This document shows positions 32,763 to 41,049 of a stretch of DNA of 57,267 nucleotides, one piece after another. Below the pieces are notes generated by a model, which worked only from the letters and a program-made list of their open reading frames with translations, did not search any database and was not told the origin of the DNA. Source of the stretch: Pseudomonadota bacterium (GTDB lineage: Bacteria; Pseudomonadota; Alphaproteobacteria; Rhizobiales; Xanthobacteraceae). Each line of letters begins with the position of its first letter. Positions within the stretch are counted from its first letter, which is position 1. The position numbers and the translations under genes were made by a program. The stretch covers positions 1 through 57,267 of the forward strand of contig JAEYRD010000052.1 in NCBI GenBank assembly GCA_023435725.1, given 5' to 3'.

Positions 32763-33296
32763 ATGGAACCGGGGCATTGGCCGTCGGAGCACTCCGACGC
32801 GCTTCGCGAGTATTTTCTCAAGGGAATGTCTTATGCGGAGATTGGACGACAGATTAATGCAAGGTTTGGAGCGGCTTACTCGCGCAATGCGGTGGCCGGC
32901 CGCGCCAAGCGGCTGGGGCTCATCGCGTCGGCACCGACGATGAGTCCGTCGATCGTGCCGTCTTTGCCCTCTGGAGCCTGTCTTATTTCCCAGCATCGCT
33001 CCGCGCTACCGAACCTGAACTTGCCGCCGAAATCCGCGCTGAAGCCGGCCGCCCCGCTCAAGTTGCGCTGCGTCGGCGTCCAGCCGCGCCTGATCTCGCT
33101 GGTCGAACTTGCGCCCGGCGACTGCCGTTATCCCTATGGCGGCGACAAGGACGGGGAGGCGATCACCTTCTGCGGCCATCCGCGCCAGCCGGACTCGAGC
33201 TATTGCACGCCGCATGCGCGCCTGACGCGCCGGTCTGGAGCTGCGTCAACCCGTGTCGCCGGTCCCGTCGTGCTGAGGTTGATCTCCGCTGCCTGA
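32763..33296 (+). CDS. GcrA family cell-cycle regulator-like protein
   Basis: A 177-residue protein with the two ends typical of GcrA. The N-terminus (residues about 1-50) has the helix-turn-helix-like DALREYFLKGMSYAEIGRQI and SRNAVAGRAKRLGL, which in GcrA binds methylated GANTC DNA with sigma-70. The C-terminus has GDCRYPYGGDKDGEAITFCG and SSYCTPHARL, the Cys/His part that contacts RNA polymerase. The middle is a variable linker. The ATG at 32763 is chosen by family start. It is divergent from the S24 repressor and shares its operators, so it is probably a repressor-controlled, phage-like or accessory paralogue and not the housekeeping gcrA. Confidence 0.8.
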   Translation: MEPGHWPSEHSDALREYFLKGMSYAEIGRQINARFGAAYSRNAVAGRAKRLGLIASAPTMSPSIVPSLPSGACLISQHRSALPNLNLPPKSALKPAAPLKLRCVGVQPRLISLVELAPGDCRYPYGGDKDGEAITFCGHPRQPDSSYCTPHARLTRRSGAASTRVAGPVVLRLISAA

Positions 33297-33343
33297 CGGA
33301 GCCGGCGACCCATTCAATCGTCAATTTCTCAAGGAGTCTCCGA

Positions 33344-33919
33344 ATGGCGCGTGCCCGACGCAACAAGTCCTACAAGTTGGCGAATATCCACGACCGGCGG
33401 TCACGCGATGTGCCGTTCAGTGCCGAGATGGTGGAAGTCGAGGTCGATAATCCCCTGGCCCTCGATCCCGGCGAGAAGATTGTCGCCATCCGCTCGATCC
33501 GAAGCGATCCGCTCGGCCGGTTGCACTCGCACCACCAGATCGACGAGGCGCAATATCGCGGCGGGCGCGCCTATCAGGACGATTGGGAGAGGGCGGAACG
33601 GGGCCCTCAAGCGATGGATCCGACCCGCGAATATGTCGACGGTGCGCGCGCGCGCGAGCCTGTCACCGAGAGCCAGCGCCAGGCGGTGCTGCGGCTGAAT
33701 CGAGTGGAACGCGAGCTCGGCACCGACGGGGCGGCGCTGGTGCATGACGTGCTGGTGTTGGGGCTGACAATGGACCAGATCGGACAGCGCCGCGCCGTCC
33801 GCACCCAGCGCTGGAACGACTATTTTGCGCGACGTTTTCGTGAATGCCTGGAACGGTTGGCGCTGATCTACGGTTTTGCGACGGAAACCCGGACACAGCG
33901 TGCAGAGCGGCGCAGATGA
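33344..33919 (+). CDS. hypothetical protein, likely DNA-binding, in the repressor locus
   Basis: A 191-residue basic protein. The start at 33344 has a good AAGGAG ribosome site 8 bases before. It opens MARARRNKSYKLANIHDRRS and has a C-terminal helix-turn-helix-like region (LVHDVLVLGLTMDQIGQRRAV) resembling sigma-factor or phage regulator DNA-binding segments. It lies 47 bases after the GcrA-like gene on the same strand and probably shares its transcript. It resembles small conserved proteins found beside prophage-derived loci in Rhizobiales, but no named family is assigned. A strong hairpin at 33924 ends the unit. Confidence 0.65.
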   Translation: MARARRNKSYKLANIHDRRSRDVPFSAEMVEVEVDNPLALDPGEKIVAIRSIRSDPLGRLHSHHQIDEAQYRGGRAYQDDWERAERGPQAMDPTREYVDGARAREPVTESQRQAVLRLNRVERELGTDGAALVHDVLVLGLTMDQIGQRRAVRTQRWNDYFARRFRECLERLALIYGFATETRTQRAERRR

Positions 33920-33923
33920 CGAC

Positions 33924-33955
33924 GGTACGCCGGCGGTCTCGGCCGCCGGCGTACC
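33924..33955. terminator. strong bidirectional hairpin terminator
   Basis: GGTACGCCGGCGG (33924-33936) pairs perfectly with CCGCCGGCGTACC (33943-33955) over the 6-base loop TCTCGG, starting 5 bases after a plus-strand stop and ending 11 bases before a convergent minus-strand stop. No T-run. Confidence 0.65.
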
Positions 33956-33965
33956 GGTCTGCTGC

Positions 33966-34322
33966 TTACGGATGCGGTACGATCTGGTAAGGCGTCGTAT
34001 AGGGCTCTACACGAAGCGAGGCGTTGGCCAAAAGCCCGATCCTGGCGGTCGGCGCCTGCTGCAATTCACCGTTCGGGCCGCGGTGCACGTTATACTGCCA
34101 GACCGTGAGATCACCCTTCTGTGCCAGTGCATGCGCAACCGCGCTCGCATCATTGCCGCCGAGCGCTTGAAGCTCCTCCGCCGAAAAGCCGACAACGATT
34201 TCGTCCTTGGTGGTGACGATCTTGAACAGGTTCATCTTGGTCTCCTGCGCCCATGCGCCTTGTATCGAGAGGGTGAGAAGCGCGACCGCGGCGCCCTTGA
34301 TGAGATCGCAGCGAGAAAGCAT
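33966..34322 (-). CDS. secreted hypothetical protein
   Basis: A 118-residue protein with a signal peptide (MLSRCDLIKGAAVALLTLSI...AWAQ) and a mature part containing NLFKIVTTKDEIVVGFSAEE and YNVHRGPNGELQQAP. The ATG at 34322 follows AAGGACGACAGC; the longer frame upstream has no similarity to protein. Periplasmic or secreted; no domain recognised. Confidence 0.65.
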   Translation of the reverse strand: MLSRCDLIKGAAVALLTLSIQGAWAQETKMNLFKIVTTKDEIVVGFSAEELQALGGNDASAVAHALAQKGDLTVWQYNVHRGPNGELQQAPTARIGLLANASLRVEPYTTPYQIVPHP

Positions 34323-34513
34323 GCTGTCGTCCTTTGGTGCTGACGCGCGCCCGAAGTCCATCAGCCAAGGCACCCGTGATCTGCGTGGCCGTTTCGCAAC
34401 CACTTGGTCGCTCGCGCCTCAACAACGGTTCATGGGCGGAGATATATCGGGGCCGATGAACCTCAAGGCGAGGACCTGCGTCCAAGCGCCCAGAGATCGA
34501 GGGGATTCGTCAG

Positions 34514-34978
34514 ATGAAATTGACCGGCATCGCTTGCCTTCTGGTGTCACTGGGTATCGCAGGCGGGGCCCTAGCCGCCGATCCGATCTACATCGGAAGC
34601 TGGACGTTCACGACCGCCGTGGTCGCGCCATGGGCCGATCCGCAACGCAAGCCTGACGACACCGAGCGGGCGCGCCTGATGGGACGGGCGGTCGTCTTCA
34701 AGGCGAGAGAGATCTCAGGGCCTCGTCCCTTTGCCTGTGCCAAGCCGCAGTACAAGGTGACGGATTATGGTCCCGACATGATCTTCCAGGGCGCATTCGA
34801 CGAGATGCAACGTGCCGACAAGAAGGTTGATCCGAAGGCGATTGCCGCCTCCCTCGGCTTTACCGGTGCCGTGATCAAGACGCTGGAGACCGGCTGTGAG
34901 ATTGACGTTCATTTCGTCGACGAAACAACGGCTGAGGTCGGACTCAACAATTACGTGTATACGCTGAAGAGGCGCTAA
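34514..34978 (+). CDS. secreted hypothetical protein
   Basis: A 154-residue protein with a clear signal peptide (MKLTGIACLLVSLGIAGGALA, cut before ADPIYIGSW). The mature part has conserved-looking YIGSWTFTTAVVAPWADP and two cysteines (FACAKPQ, TGCEIDVHF), suggesting a disulfide-bonded beta-rich periplasmic domain. The ATG at 34514 lies after GAGGGGATTCGTCAG. No family assigned. The preceding gene is divergent. Confidence 0.7.
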   Translation: MKLTGIACLLVSLGIAGGALAADPIYIGSWTFTTAVVAPWADPQRKPDDTERARLMGRAVVFKAREISGPRPFACAKPQYKVTDYGPDMIFQGAFDEMQRADKKVDPKAIAASLGFTGAVIKTLETGCEIDVHFVDETTAEVGLNNYVYTLKRR

Positions 34979-35368
34979 TTCGCGTCCGCCAATGTCCGTT
35001 CACATTGGAAACATGGTGAAACGCCGCGCCGGTTGACATTGATCACGACTGTGCGCGTGATGGATGCCGCTTCTTGACGCAGGAGGGTGACGGCGGACCA
35101 TATTCCTGTTATCGGGAATTGCCGTGGCGCGATGCAGTCGAAGCAGCGCTACACCACTGGTTGGGCTTGCCGGAAGGGTTGTTTCTTGTCATAGTTGCAA
35201 CCTGCTGGGTTGAGCCTGTCCGTCCGGATATGTCGTTCGGCCCGCTAACCCTCCGGGTGCGCCGGCCAACAGTTCTGGTCAACAATGGCGTTCTGGACTC
35301 GAGCGGGGCCTCGACGACTGATCACAAAGGTCGATACTAGTCATGCGTGCGAGATTCATAGGTGCGAG
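34979..35368. other. intergenic region without a supported gene
   Basis: About 390 bases. A frame from TTG at 35074 to 35340 has no ribosome site and an unlikely, cysteine- and tryptophan-rich sequence, so it is not called. GGAAAC at 35006 resembles part of a stress promoter but lacks a partner box. Confidence 0.35.
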
Positions 35369-35554
35369 ATGAAGAACCTCAATTTCGCGGCTGAACTGCA
35401 CCTTAAGCTCGGCGCGCCTGCCAGCGGCACCGTCGAAAGCCTGCGCCTGCTCCGCGCGTTCCTGAAGCTTGCGCCGCGACAGCGTTTCGAGGTGATCAAG
35501 CTCGTCGAAGACCTCGCCACCGAAGAAGTGCTTCCCGAGCGCCCCCTGTCCTGA
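35369..35554 (+). CDS. hypothetical small protein
   Basis: A 61-residue, predicted helical protein (MKNLNFAAELHLKLGAPASG...). The ATG at 35369 follows AGGTGCGAG. Composition (LRLLRAFLKLAPRQRFEVIK) looks protein-like and unrelated to the overlapping minus-strand frame. Unknown function; about 140 bases before the phasin gene on the same strand. Confidence 0.55.
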   Translation: MKNLNFAAELHLKLGAPASGTVESLRLLRAFLKLAPRQRFEVIKLVEDLATEEVLPERPLS

Positions 35555-35698
35555 GCCTGGCCGCGCGCCGGTGCTCCGCCTTCTCCTTCGCCTTCCCGCC
35601 GGATCTTGGAACGCCGGGCGCCGTTTGCCCGACGCTGGCCGCTGGAACGCGATCCGGCAAGTGTGCTATCCAGTTGGGAAAAAGGGAGGAGTGCGACC

Positions 35699-36040
35699 AT
35701 GATCGAACCGAAGCTCGAAGTTCCGGCCGAACTGCGCGACCTGGCCGAGAAGACGATCGACCAAGCGGAAAAGGCCTTCGGCATGTTTTTCGAAGCCGCC
35801 ACCAAATCGATGTCGTCGGTTCCAGGCGCCGGCACGGACGTGTCGAAGCAGGCGCTCGCTTTCACCGAGCAGAACATGAAGTCGGCGTTCGAGCATGCAC
35901 GCAAGCTTGTTCATGCCACCGACCTGCAGGAAGCGATGCGAATCCAGTCCGAATTCCTACGCAGTCAGTTCACCAGTGCCGGGGACCACATGCGACAGAT
36001 GACCGGCAGTTTCATGCAACCGGGCAAGGGCAAATCCTGA
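35699..36040 (+). CDS. phasin family protein
   Basis: A 113-residue phasin. It is helix-rich with the family-like EKTIDQAEKAFGMFFEAATK and QALAFTEQNMKSAFEHARKL. Phasins coat polyhydroxyalkanoate granules and control their size; some also serve stress or surface roles. The ATG at 35699 is preceded by an excellent ribosome site, AAAGGGAGGAG. Monocistronic, ended by a bidirectional terminator at 36171. Confidence 0.85.
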   Translation: MIEPKLEVPAELRDLAEKTIDQAEKAFGMFFEAATKSMSSVPGAGTDVSKQALAFTEQNMKSAFEHARKLVHATDLQEAMRIQSEFLRSQFTSAGDHMRQMTGSFMQPGKGKS

Positions 36041-36170
36041 TTCCTGGGATGCGCGCCGCGTGCCCGGAAATTGATCTTGCGTGGCGCGGCGATCCGCACT
36101 TCGATGCTCGCGCAGATCCATGATGGACCACCGAATGGTTCCCATTCGCCGTCCATCGTCCTTTCTGCTG

Positions 36171-36196
36171 ATCCCTGCCGGTCCTCCGGCAGGGAT
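36171..36196. terminator. bidirectional terminator between phasin and cytochrome genes
   Basis: ATCCCTGCCGG (36171-36181) pairs perfectly with CCGGCAGGGAT (36186-36196) over a TCCT loop, between convergent genes. The following TTGCACTTT is partly T-rich. Confidence 0.75.
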
Positions 36197-36233
36197 TTGC
36201 ACTTTGTGGCGAGTGTCGAAATGGGCCGGTGCT

Positions 36234-36554
36234 CTACGGACGCAGCGATCCGATATAGGCAGCGATGTCAGCGGCTTCGATCCGGCTGAGGGGAAAGTTC
36301 GGCATCTTCGGATGCGGGTCGAGCAGGAAGAACGCGAGCTTCTCTGGACTGAAGTCCGGCTTGCGCGCAACCGATGCAAAGGAAGGGACGTCGGCGCTCG
36401 CCGTGGTCTGGCCACTGGTCACGACATGGCAGCTTGCACACCAGCGCTTGGCGAGGTCAGCGCCGTGATTGGCGTCGGCGCCGAGAGCGCACGACGTACC
36501 GAAGCTCAAGGCCACGGCAAGCGGAAGGCAAATTCGCTTCAAATGTCGGTGCAT
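36234..36554 (-). CDS. small class I c-type cytochrome
   Basis: A 106-residue periplasmic cytochrome c. A signal peptide (MHRHLKRICLPLAVALSFGT...ALGAD) precedes the haem-binding CASCH motif. The distal methionine ligand is probably in HPKMPNFPLS, followed by the C-terminal helix EAADIAAYIGSLRP. The ATG at 36554 follows AGAAGGTTGCCTG. A mono-haem electron carrier or donor; no oxidase or dehydrogenase partner is adjacent. Confidence 0.85.
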   Translation of the reverse strand: MHRHLKRICLPLAVALSFGTSCALGADANHGADLAKRWCASCHVVTSGQTTASADVPSFASVARKPDFSPEKLAFFLLDPHPKMPNFPLSRIEAADIAAYIGSLRP

Positions 36555-36714
36555 CAGGCAACCTTCTTGCGCTCGCTTGCGGTCACCATGCTTATCCGCA
36601 ACACGATCCTGGAAATTGGGAGAGATCGATGCGGGCGATGATCGACCGCAGCAGCCTTCGGGTGGAACGATAGAGATGCCGCACGAATCTCGGTGTCCTC
36701 GCGGCGGGCAGGCC

Positions 36715-36759
36715 AAGGCTTACCGTATCAAGGCTTTTCGTATCAAGGCTTTCGATGTA
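36715..36759 (+). repeat. short tandem repeat, 15-base unit
   Basis: Two copies of AAGGCTTNNCGTATC (36715-36729 and 36730-36744) and a third, diverged copy from 36745 (AAGGCTTTCGATGTA). The unit is a multiple of three but no credible gene covers it. It lies between the cytochrome and hydrolase genes. Confidence 0.55.
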
Positions 36760-36846
36760 GTGCGACACGTACCTCTCCCAGCTTGGGAGGCCGTTCCTAT
36801 CAAAGTCGGCCCGAAGCTGCCTTGATCTGCCGCAAAGGGTTCCCGG

Positions 36847-37677
36847 CTAATAGTCTCCGGGATTCATGATCATCGGGCTTTTTGTATCGGCCGGCGCGAG
36901 CGCGCTGCTGGCACTGTCACGCAGGAAGCGGTCCAGCGTCGCTTGGATCTTCTCCTTGACCGCGTCGGGACCGCGGTCGCTCATCTCGGTGTGCTGCGCG
37001 CCGGTATGAACGATGTCGATGCCGCGGGCCTTGGCCTCTTCCGGCGTGGGAAGTACGCCGGGGTCGGTCTGAAAATGCGAATCCTTGGAGCGGAACGACA
37101 GGATCTTCATGTTGTCGCTGAGCACGAAGGGTACCCGCAGATTGTCGAGTGTGATTACTTTCGATACCAGCTCCGGGTGCTGTTGGGCAACATACATGGA
37201 TACATCGCCGCCATTCGAATGACCAACAAGGGTGATGTGGTCATAGTCGGCGTTCTCCTGCCGCCTCCTCAGTTCTCCCAATGTGAAGAGGATATTGGCC
37301 TCGCAGCGGATATAGACGTCGCGCCGGCCGACATATTGCTGACCGACATGGGTCATCAGCGGTGGATCACTGGGCAGGTCCTGCTGGATGCTGGCAACGA
37401 GATAGCCGCGCGCGGCGAGCACGTTGGCGAGGAAGGAGTATTCGGTGGCCTTGACGGTGTTGCCATTGCTGATGATGGCAAGCGGAAGCTTCCAAAGGCC
37501 GAGATTGGCCTTGGTCTCGTAATCGCGCCGCACAGCGATCTCGACCGAGATCGGCCGCTGGCGCGAGGCGTCGAGCAGGGTCAAAGTCTCATGGCGGATC
37601 GCGAACCGGCTGACGACGAAATATTCGCCGACGCCGAGGACGCAGAGAAACGCCAGGATTGCAAACACCCTCTTCAT
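36847..37677 (-). CDS. alpha/beta hydrolase, membrane-anchored or exported
   Basis: A 276-residue alpha/beta hydrolase. The nucleophile elbow is GHSNGGDVSMYVAQQHP (Ser in GHSNGG), and a late histidine is available in HTGAQHTEMSD. The N-terminus MKRVFAILAFLCVLGVGEYFVV is a signal peptide or anchor, so the enzyme probably acts in the periplasm. The ATG at 37677 is chosen because it begins this segment; the longer frame is upstream DNA. Substrate unknown; possibly an esterase or lipase-like enzyme. Confidence 0.75.
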   Translation of the reverse strand: MKRVFAILAFLCVLGVGEYFVVSRFAIRHETLTLLDASRQRPISVEIAVRRDYETKANLGLWKLPLAIISNGNTVKATEYSFLANVLAARGYLVASIQQDLPSDPPLMTHVGQQYVGRRDVYIRCEANILFTLGELRRRQENADYDHITLVGHSNGGDVSMYVAQQHPELVSKVITLDNLRVPFVLSDNMKILSFRSKDSHFQTDPGVLPTPEEAKARGIDIVHTGAQHTEMSDRGPDAVKEKIQATLDRFLRDSASSALAPADTKSPMIMNPGDY

Positions 37678-37828
37678 GGTTTCGTCCCAGATCACTTTCG
37701 GCTGAACATGGTCCTTGGGAACTCCCGGATCGAGCGATCGTGAGCAGGCTAGGGGATTAAATTTAGGCAAGTCTGTGAGCAAGGCCCTAAAGCGGCCGTA
37801 TGCCGGGCCGTCGGGCGAAGCACAAGCG

Positions 37829-39625
37829 TCAGAGGCAGCCGGACTTGCCCCGTTCGGGGCAGAGGCGGAACGCACTCGACAGTGTGAACAGGAAGCGCGG
37901 GCTGCGGCGCTCATTGTCCGGCGCCCGGTAGCTTAGGGGGACGGCCACGCCGAGATCAGCCTGGAGATCATCCCACAGGAAGAACCGCGCGCCGGCTCCG
38001 GCTGATGTCAGCGACAGGCCGTTGCTTAGCGGGTAACCGTCGTTCCAGACTGCGCCGGCGTCTCCAAAGGCGTAGAGCTGGTAGCCGGTCCAGTAGCGGA
38101 AATTGAGCTTCTGGTCGAAGCGCAGTTCGAGCGAGCCGGCAAGACCGTTGTCGCCACTGATCTCGGCTGCGCCGTAGCCCCGGCCGAAGGCCGCTCCGCC
38201 GAGATAGAACTGCTGCGAGGTGAATAGAGGCCGCGACGCCGTCTGGCTTGCCGCAGAGAGCTTGAGCGACCAAGTGTCGTCGAGCGTCTGGTAGCGCGTG
38301 AACCAGAGGTTCAGCACCGAGAAGTTCGACGAAGCGCCGTCGCGGGACAACAGATCGTCGTCGAAATGCGAGGCGCCGAAGACATCGAGGCCCTGGCGAT
38401 AGGTCAGAGTGGCGAAGTTGGTGCCGCCGAAGCGATCCTGGAGCCGGTAGTCGGCAGTCAGGCTCGCGGTCCTGATGTGGTCGTTGTACCACGGCCCGTA
38501 GAGGTCATGCTCGGACACGTTGCTGAAGGTCCCAGCCGCGGTGAGCGTCAGTGCTGACGATTGCGACATGAAGGGCACCGTGCTCGCCCGCACCTCGAAT
38601 GCTTCGGTCGTGGTGATGTCGCTGTCGAGGCGACGGGCGTCGCCCGGCCGCACAGCGCTGTACAGTACGGAAGCGCCGAGGCGCACGCCGTCGACGCCGA
38701 CGGGCGCGTCATAGGACAGTCGCGCAAAACCAAGCTCGCGCGGATCGTTCGCAATGGTCGAGAGGTTGACCGCCAGCGTATCGCCAGGCGTGAGATAAGA
38801 GTTGAACGCGCCGGTCGCATAGGTTTGCCACGGACCGACCGACGACGAGCCGAGATTGTCGAGGCCGAACGATGTGAAGACGTGCCAGGTCTTCAAATAG
38901 ACGACGAGGCGGAAGCGGCCGGTCGGACCGCCGATCTCCTCCAGTGCGGTATCGGTGATCCGGACGCCTGGCCTGCCGTTGATGAGGAAGAGCTGGCGTT
39001 CGAGCGTTGCCAGGCGCGACGGCCGCTCAGCCAGGATCGGCTCGAGCATCGGCCGCACGCCGAACTGCTCGGCGCCTTCGCCCTTTAGCTCGGCCTGCAC
39101 GATGGCGCCCTCGATTACCTGGATCCGGACGCGGCCATCGGCAATGTCCTGCGGCGGCACGAGGGCCCGGCTCAGGTGGAATCCGGCGGCGCGGTAGAGG
39201 TCGCTGATCGCACCGGCGATAGCGGCGAGGTCAGCCTGCGAGACCTGCTTGCCGAGATAGGACTGATAGGCTGCGGCGATGCGATCGGAGGAGACGGCGT
39301 GGGCGCCGCTGATATTGACGCCGCGCAGCACGAATTGCGGCTTCGTATCTCCGCCAGTATTGTGCTGGCCGACCGTCGGCAGCTTGACCGGAGGACGGCT
39401 GAGCGATTCCTGCTCGGTTTGGTTTTCAAAGTGTTTCTCGGGTTGGCGCGGATCAAAACCCGGCTGGTTCGCCTGTTGAGCGAACGCCTGCGAAACTCCC
39501 GTAAAAATCGGTGCCACCAGCACAAGCGCGGTAAGAAGGTGCCGCTTCTCAACGCGCGCAGCAAACCGCCCTCCGTAGTTCGACGGGGAAGCTCCCAAAA
39601 ACCGGTAAGGGGTCGTTAGCCACAT
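37829..39625 (-). CDS. TpsB/FhaC/ShlB-type two-partner secretion outer-membrane transporter
   Basis: A 598-residue Omp85-superfamily TpsB protein. A signal region (KRHLLTALVLVAPIFTGVSQAFAQ) is followed by a POTRA_2/ShlB part (residues about 95-175; FVLRGVNISGAHAVSSDRIA and GRVRIQVIEGAIVQAELKGE) and a 16-strand barrel with GRGYGAAEISGDNGLAGSLE. TpsB proteins export large filamentous-haemagglutinin-like TpsA proteins. No TpsA is visible in this window, so the substrate must be elsewhere or be the neighbouring repeat-tailed FecR-domain protein. The C-terminus ends CPERGKSGCL instead of an aromatic residue, which is atypical. Divergent from the FecR gene. Confidence 0.8.
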   Translation of the reverse strand: MWLTTPYRFLGASPSNYGGRFAARVEKRHLLTALVLVAPIFTGVSQAFAQQANQPGFDPRQPEKHFENQTEQESLSRPPVKLPTVGQHNTGGDTKPQFVLRGVNISGAHAVSSDRIAAAYQSYLGKQVSQADLAAIAGAISDLYRAAGFHLSRALVPPQDIADGRVRIQVIEGAIVQAELKGEGAEQFGVRPMLEPILAERPSRLATLERQLFLINGRPGVRITDTALEEIGGPTGRFRLVVYLKTWHVFTSFGLDNLGSSSVGPWQTYATGAFNSYLTPGDTLAVNLSTIANDPRELGFARLSYDAPVGVDGVRLGASVLYSAVRPGDARRLDSDITTTEAFEVRASTVPFMSQSSALTLTAAGTFSNVSEHDLYGPWYNDHIRTASLTADYRLQDRFGGTNFATLTYRQGLDVFGASHFDDDLLSRDGASSNFSVLNLWFTRYQTLDDTWSLKLSAASQTASRPLFTSQQFYLGGAAFGRGYGAAEISGDNGLAGSLELRFDQKLNFRYWTGYQLYAFGDAGAVWNDGYPLSNGLSLTSAGAGARFFLWDDLQADLGVAVPLSYRAPDNERRSPRFLFTLSSAFRLCPERGKSGCL

Positions 39626-39754
39626 GATTTTTCTTAGTTTTTTATGGTCAATGATTGGTTAATGCGGCCGCTCGGCTTGCCGGCTCCCGCTAATCCTCTC
39701 TTGAGTGATTTTGGATACGCCTCGGGTCTCGCTGTAACGCAGACTGAGGATCGA

Positions 39755-40987
39755 ATGCTGGGCAGAGTTGGAATGCGGTGCGCCTTCGTGGCGGCCCTCA
39801 TCCTGGGAACGGCATCCGGTGCGTCAGCTGCGGATGACGGCGTCTGGTCGGTCAGCAAGTCCTCGGGCGAGGTCTGGCTTGCCACCAACGGCGCCCAGCA
39901 GGTGTCGCTGAACCAGGAGGAGACGCTGAAGCCGGGGGATACCATTCGCACCGGGCGTAACGGACGCGTGCTGCTCGTCCGCGGCGAGGAAACGATCCTG
40001 ATCTCCCCGAACTCGGTGGTCGGCCTGCCAGCCGAGAAGAAGGAGGGCCTCTCGACCACCATCATCCAGCAGGCGGGTTCGATCCTGCTCGAGGTCGAGA
40101 AGCGCAACGTCAAGCATTTCGAGGTCGAGACGCCCTATCTCGCCGCCGTCGTCAAGGGAACGCAGTTCAGCGTCACGGTGGCTGCGGGCAGCACCAAGGT
40201 CGGCGTGCTCCGCGGCCAGGTTGAAGTCTCCGATTTCAGGACGGGACAGATCGCCCAGATCATGCCCGGACAAGCCGCCGCCGTCTTTGAGCACGGCAAG
40301 CCCGGCCTCAATCTGTCCGGTGCCGGGACATTCAATCCGATCGAGCACGGCAAGCCGCGCGCCTCGACGATCGAGCGTGTCCCCGTGCCGAAATCGGGGC
40401 TGTCCGCACCGCGCAATGCTGCGAACGGTCATGCGATCCACGCACTTGGTCCGATCGACAGGGGGACCAAGGCGACCGGCGGGCCGGCGCAATCGCATCA
40501 AGCGGCCGGAGGTCAGGCGCCGAAGGGCGGCGTCGCGCGCATCTCGAGTTCGCTCGGCGAGGTCAAGCTGAACTTCCACAAGGTCACGAATGGGCTCGCT
40601 CACGGCGGCGTTGCATCGGGCCGCGTGCGCAACGCGAACGCCAGCACCGGGACCGAGACGGTCTGGAGCGATACCAAGGCCAGCACGACGGCTGCTGCCG
40701 CCAATAGCTCCAATGTAACGGCCGTCACCGCGAGCAGCAGTGCATCCGCGGCCATCGCCGCATCGACGTCGTCAAGGGTGACGACGACTGTGGCGAACAC
40801 CGCGGGTTCAACCGGTGACGTGTCCGGCGGAAGCTCGGGGAGTGGAAGCAGCGGGACTGGTGCGACCGGCAATGGAAGCGGCGGCATCGGCAACAATGGC
40901 AACAACGGCAATGGGAATAACGGCAACAGCGGTAACGGCAACAATGGCCATCACTATGGCTGGTATTGGGGTCGGGGCCATCACTAG
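39755..40987 (+). CDS. FecR-domain periplasmic protein with Gly/Asn-rich tail
   Basis: A 410-residue exported protein. A signal peptide (MRCAFVAALILGTASGASAA) precedes a FecR domain (SKSSGEVWLATNGAQQVSLN, EETLKPGDTIRTGRNGRVLL, FEVETPYLAAVVKGTQFSV). The middle is Ala/Ser/Thr-rich and the C-terminal ~50 residues are a low-complexity Gly/Asn/Ser run (NGNNGNSGNGNNG) ending HHYGWYWGRGHH. The ATG at 39755 follows TGAGGATCG; an earlier start at 39644 overlaps the promoter. Divergent from the TpsB gene and 62 bases before the CHASE2 gene. FecR domains act in periplasmic signal transduction or bind surface polymers. Confidence 0.75.
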   Translation: MLGRVGMRCAFVAALILGTASGASAADDGVWSVSKSSGEVWLATNGAQQVSLNQEETLKPGDTIRTGRNGRVLLVRGEETILISPNSVVGLPAEKKEGLSTTIIQQAGSILLEVEKRNVKHFEVETPYLAAVVKGTQFSVTVAAGSTKVGVLRGQVEVSDFRTGQIAQIMPGQAAAVFEHGKPGLNLSGAGTFNPIEHGKPRASTIERVPVPKSGLSAPRNAANGHAIHALGPIDRGTKATGGPAQSHQAAGGQAPKGGVARISSSLGEVKLNFHKVTNGLAHGGVASGRVRNANASTGTETVWSDTKASTTAAAANSSNVTAVTASSSASAAIAASTSSRVTTTVANTAGSTGDVSGGSSGSGSSGTGATGNGSGGIGNNGNNGNGNNGNSGNGNNGHHYGWYWGRGHH

Positions 40988-41049
40988 GACCGTGCCGCCA
41001 GCATAGTGGGAGCACTTGGCGGCGGGTACCGCCAGTGCGGGGAAGCAAA

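Noticed and set aside
35074..35340. 88-codon frame starting with TTG
   Set aside because: No ribosome site, odd composition; no homologous pattern recognised.
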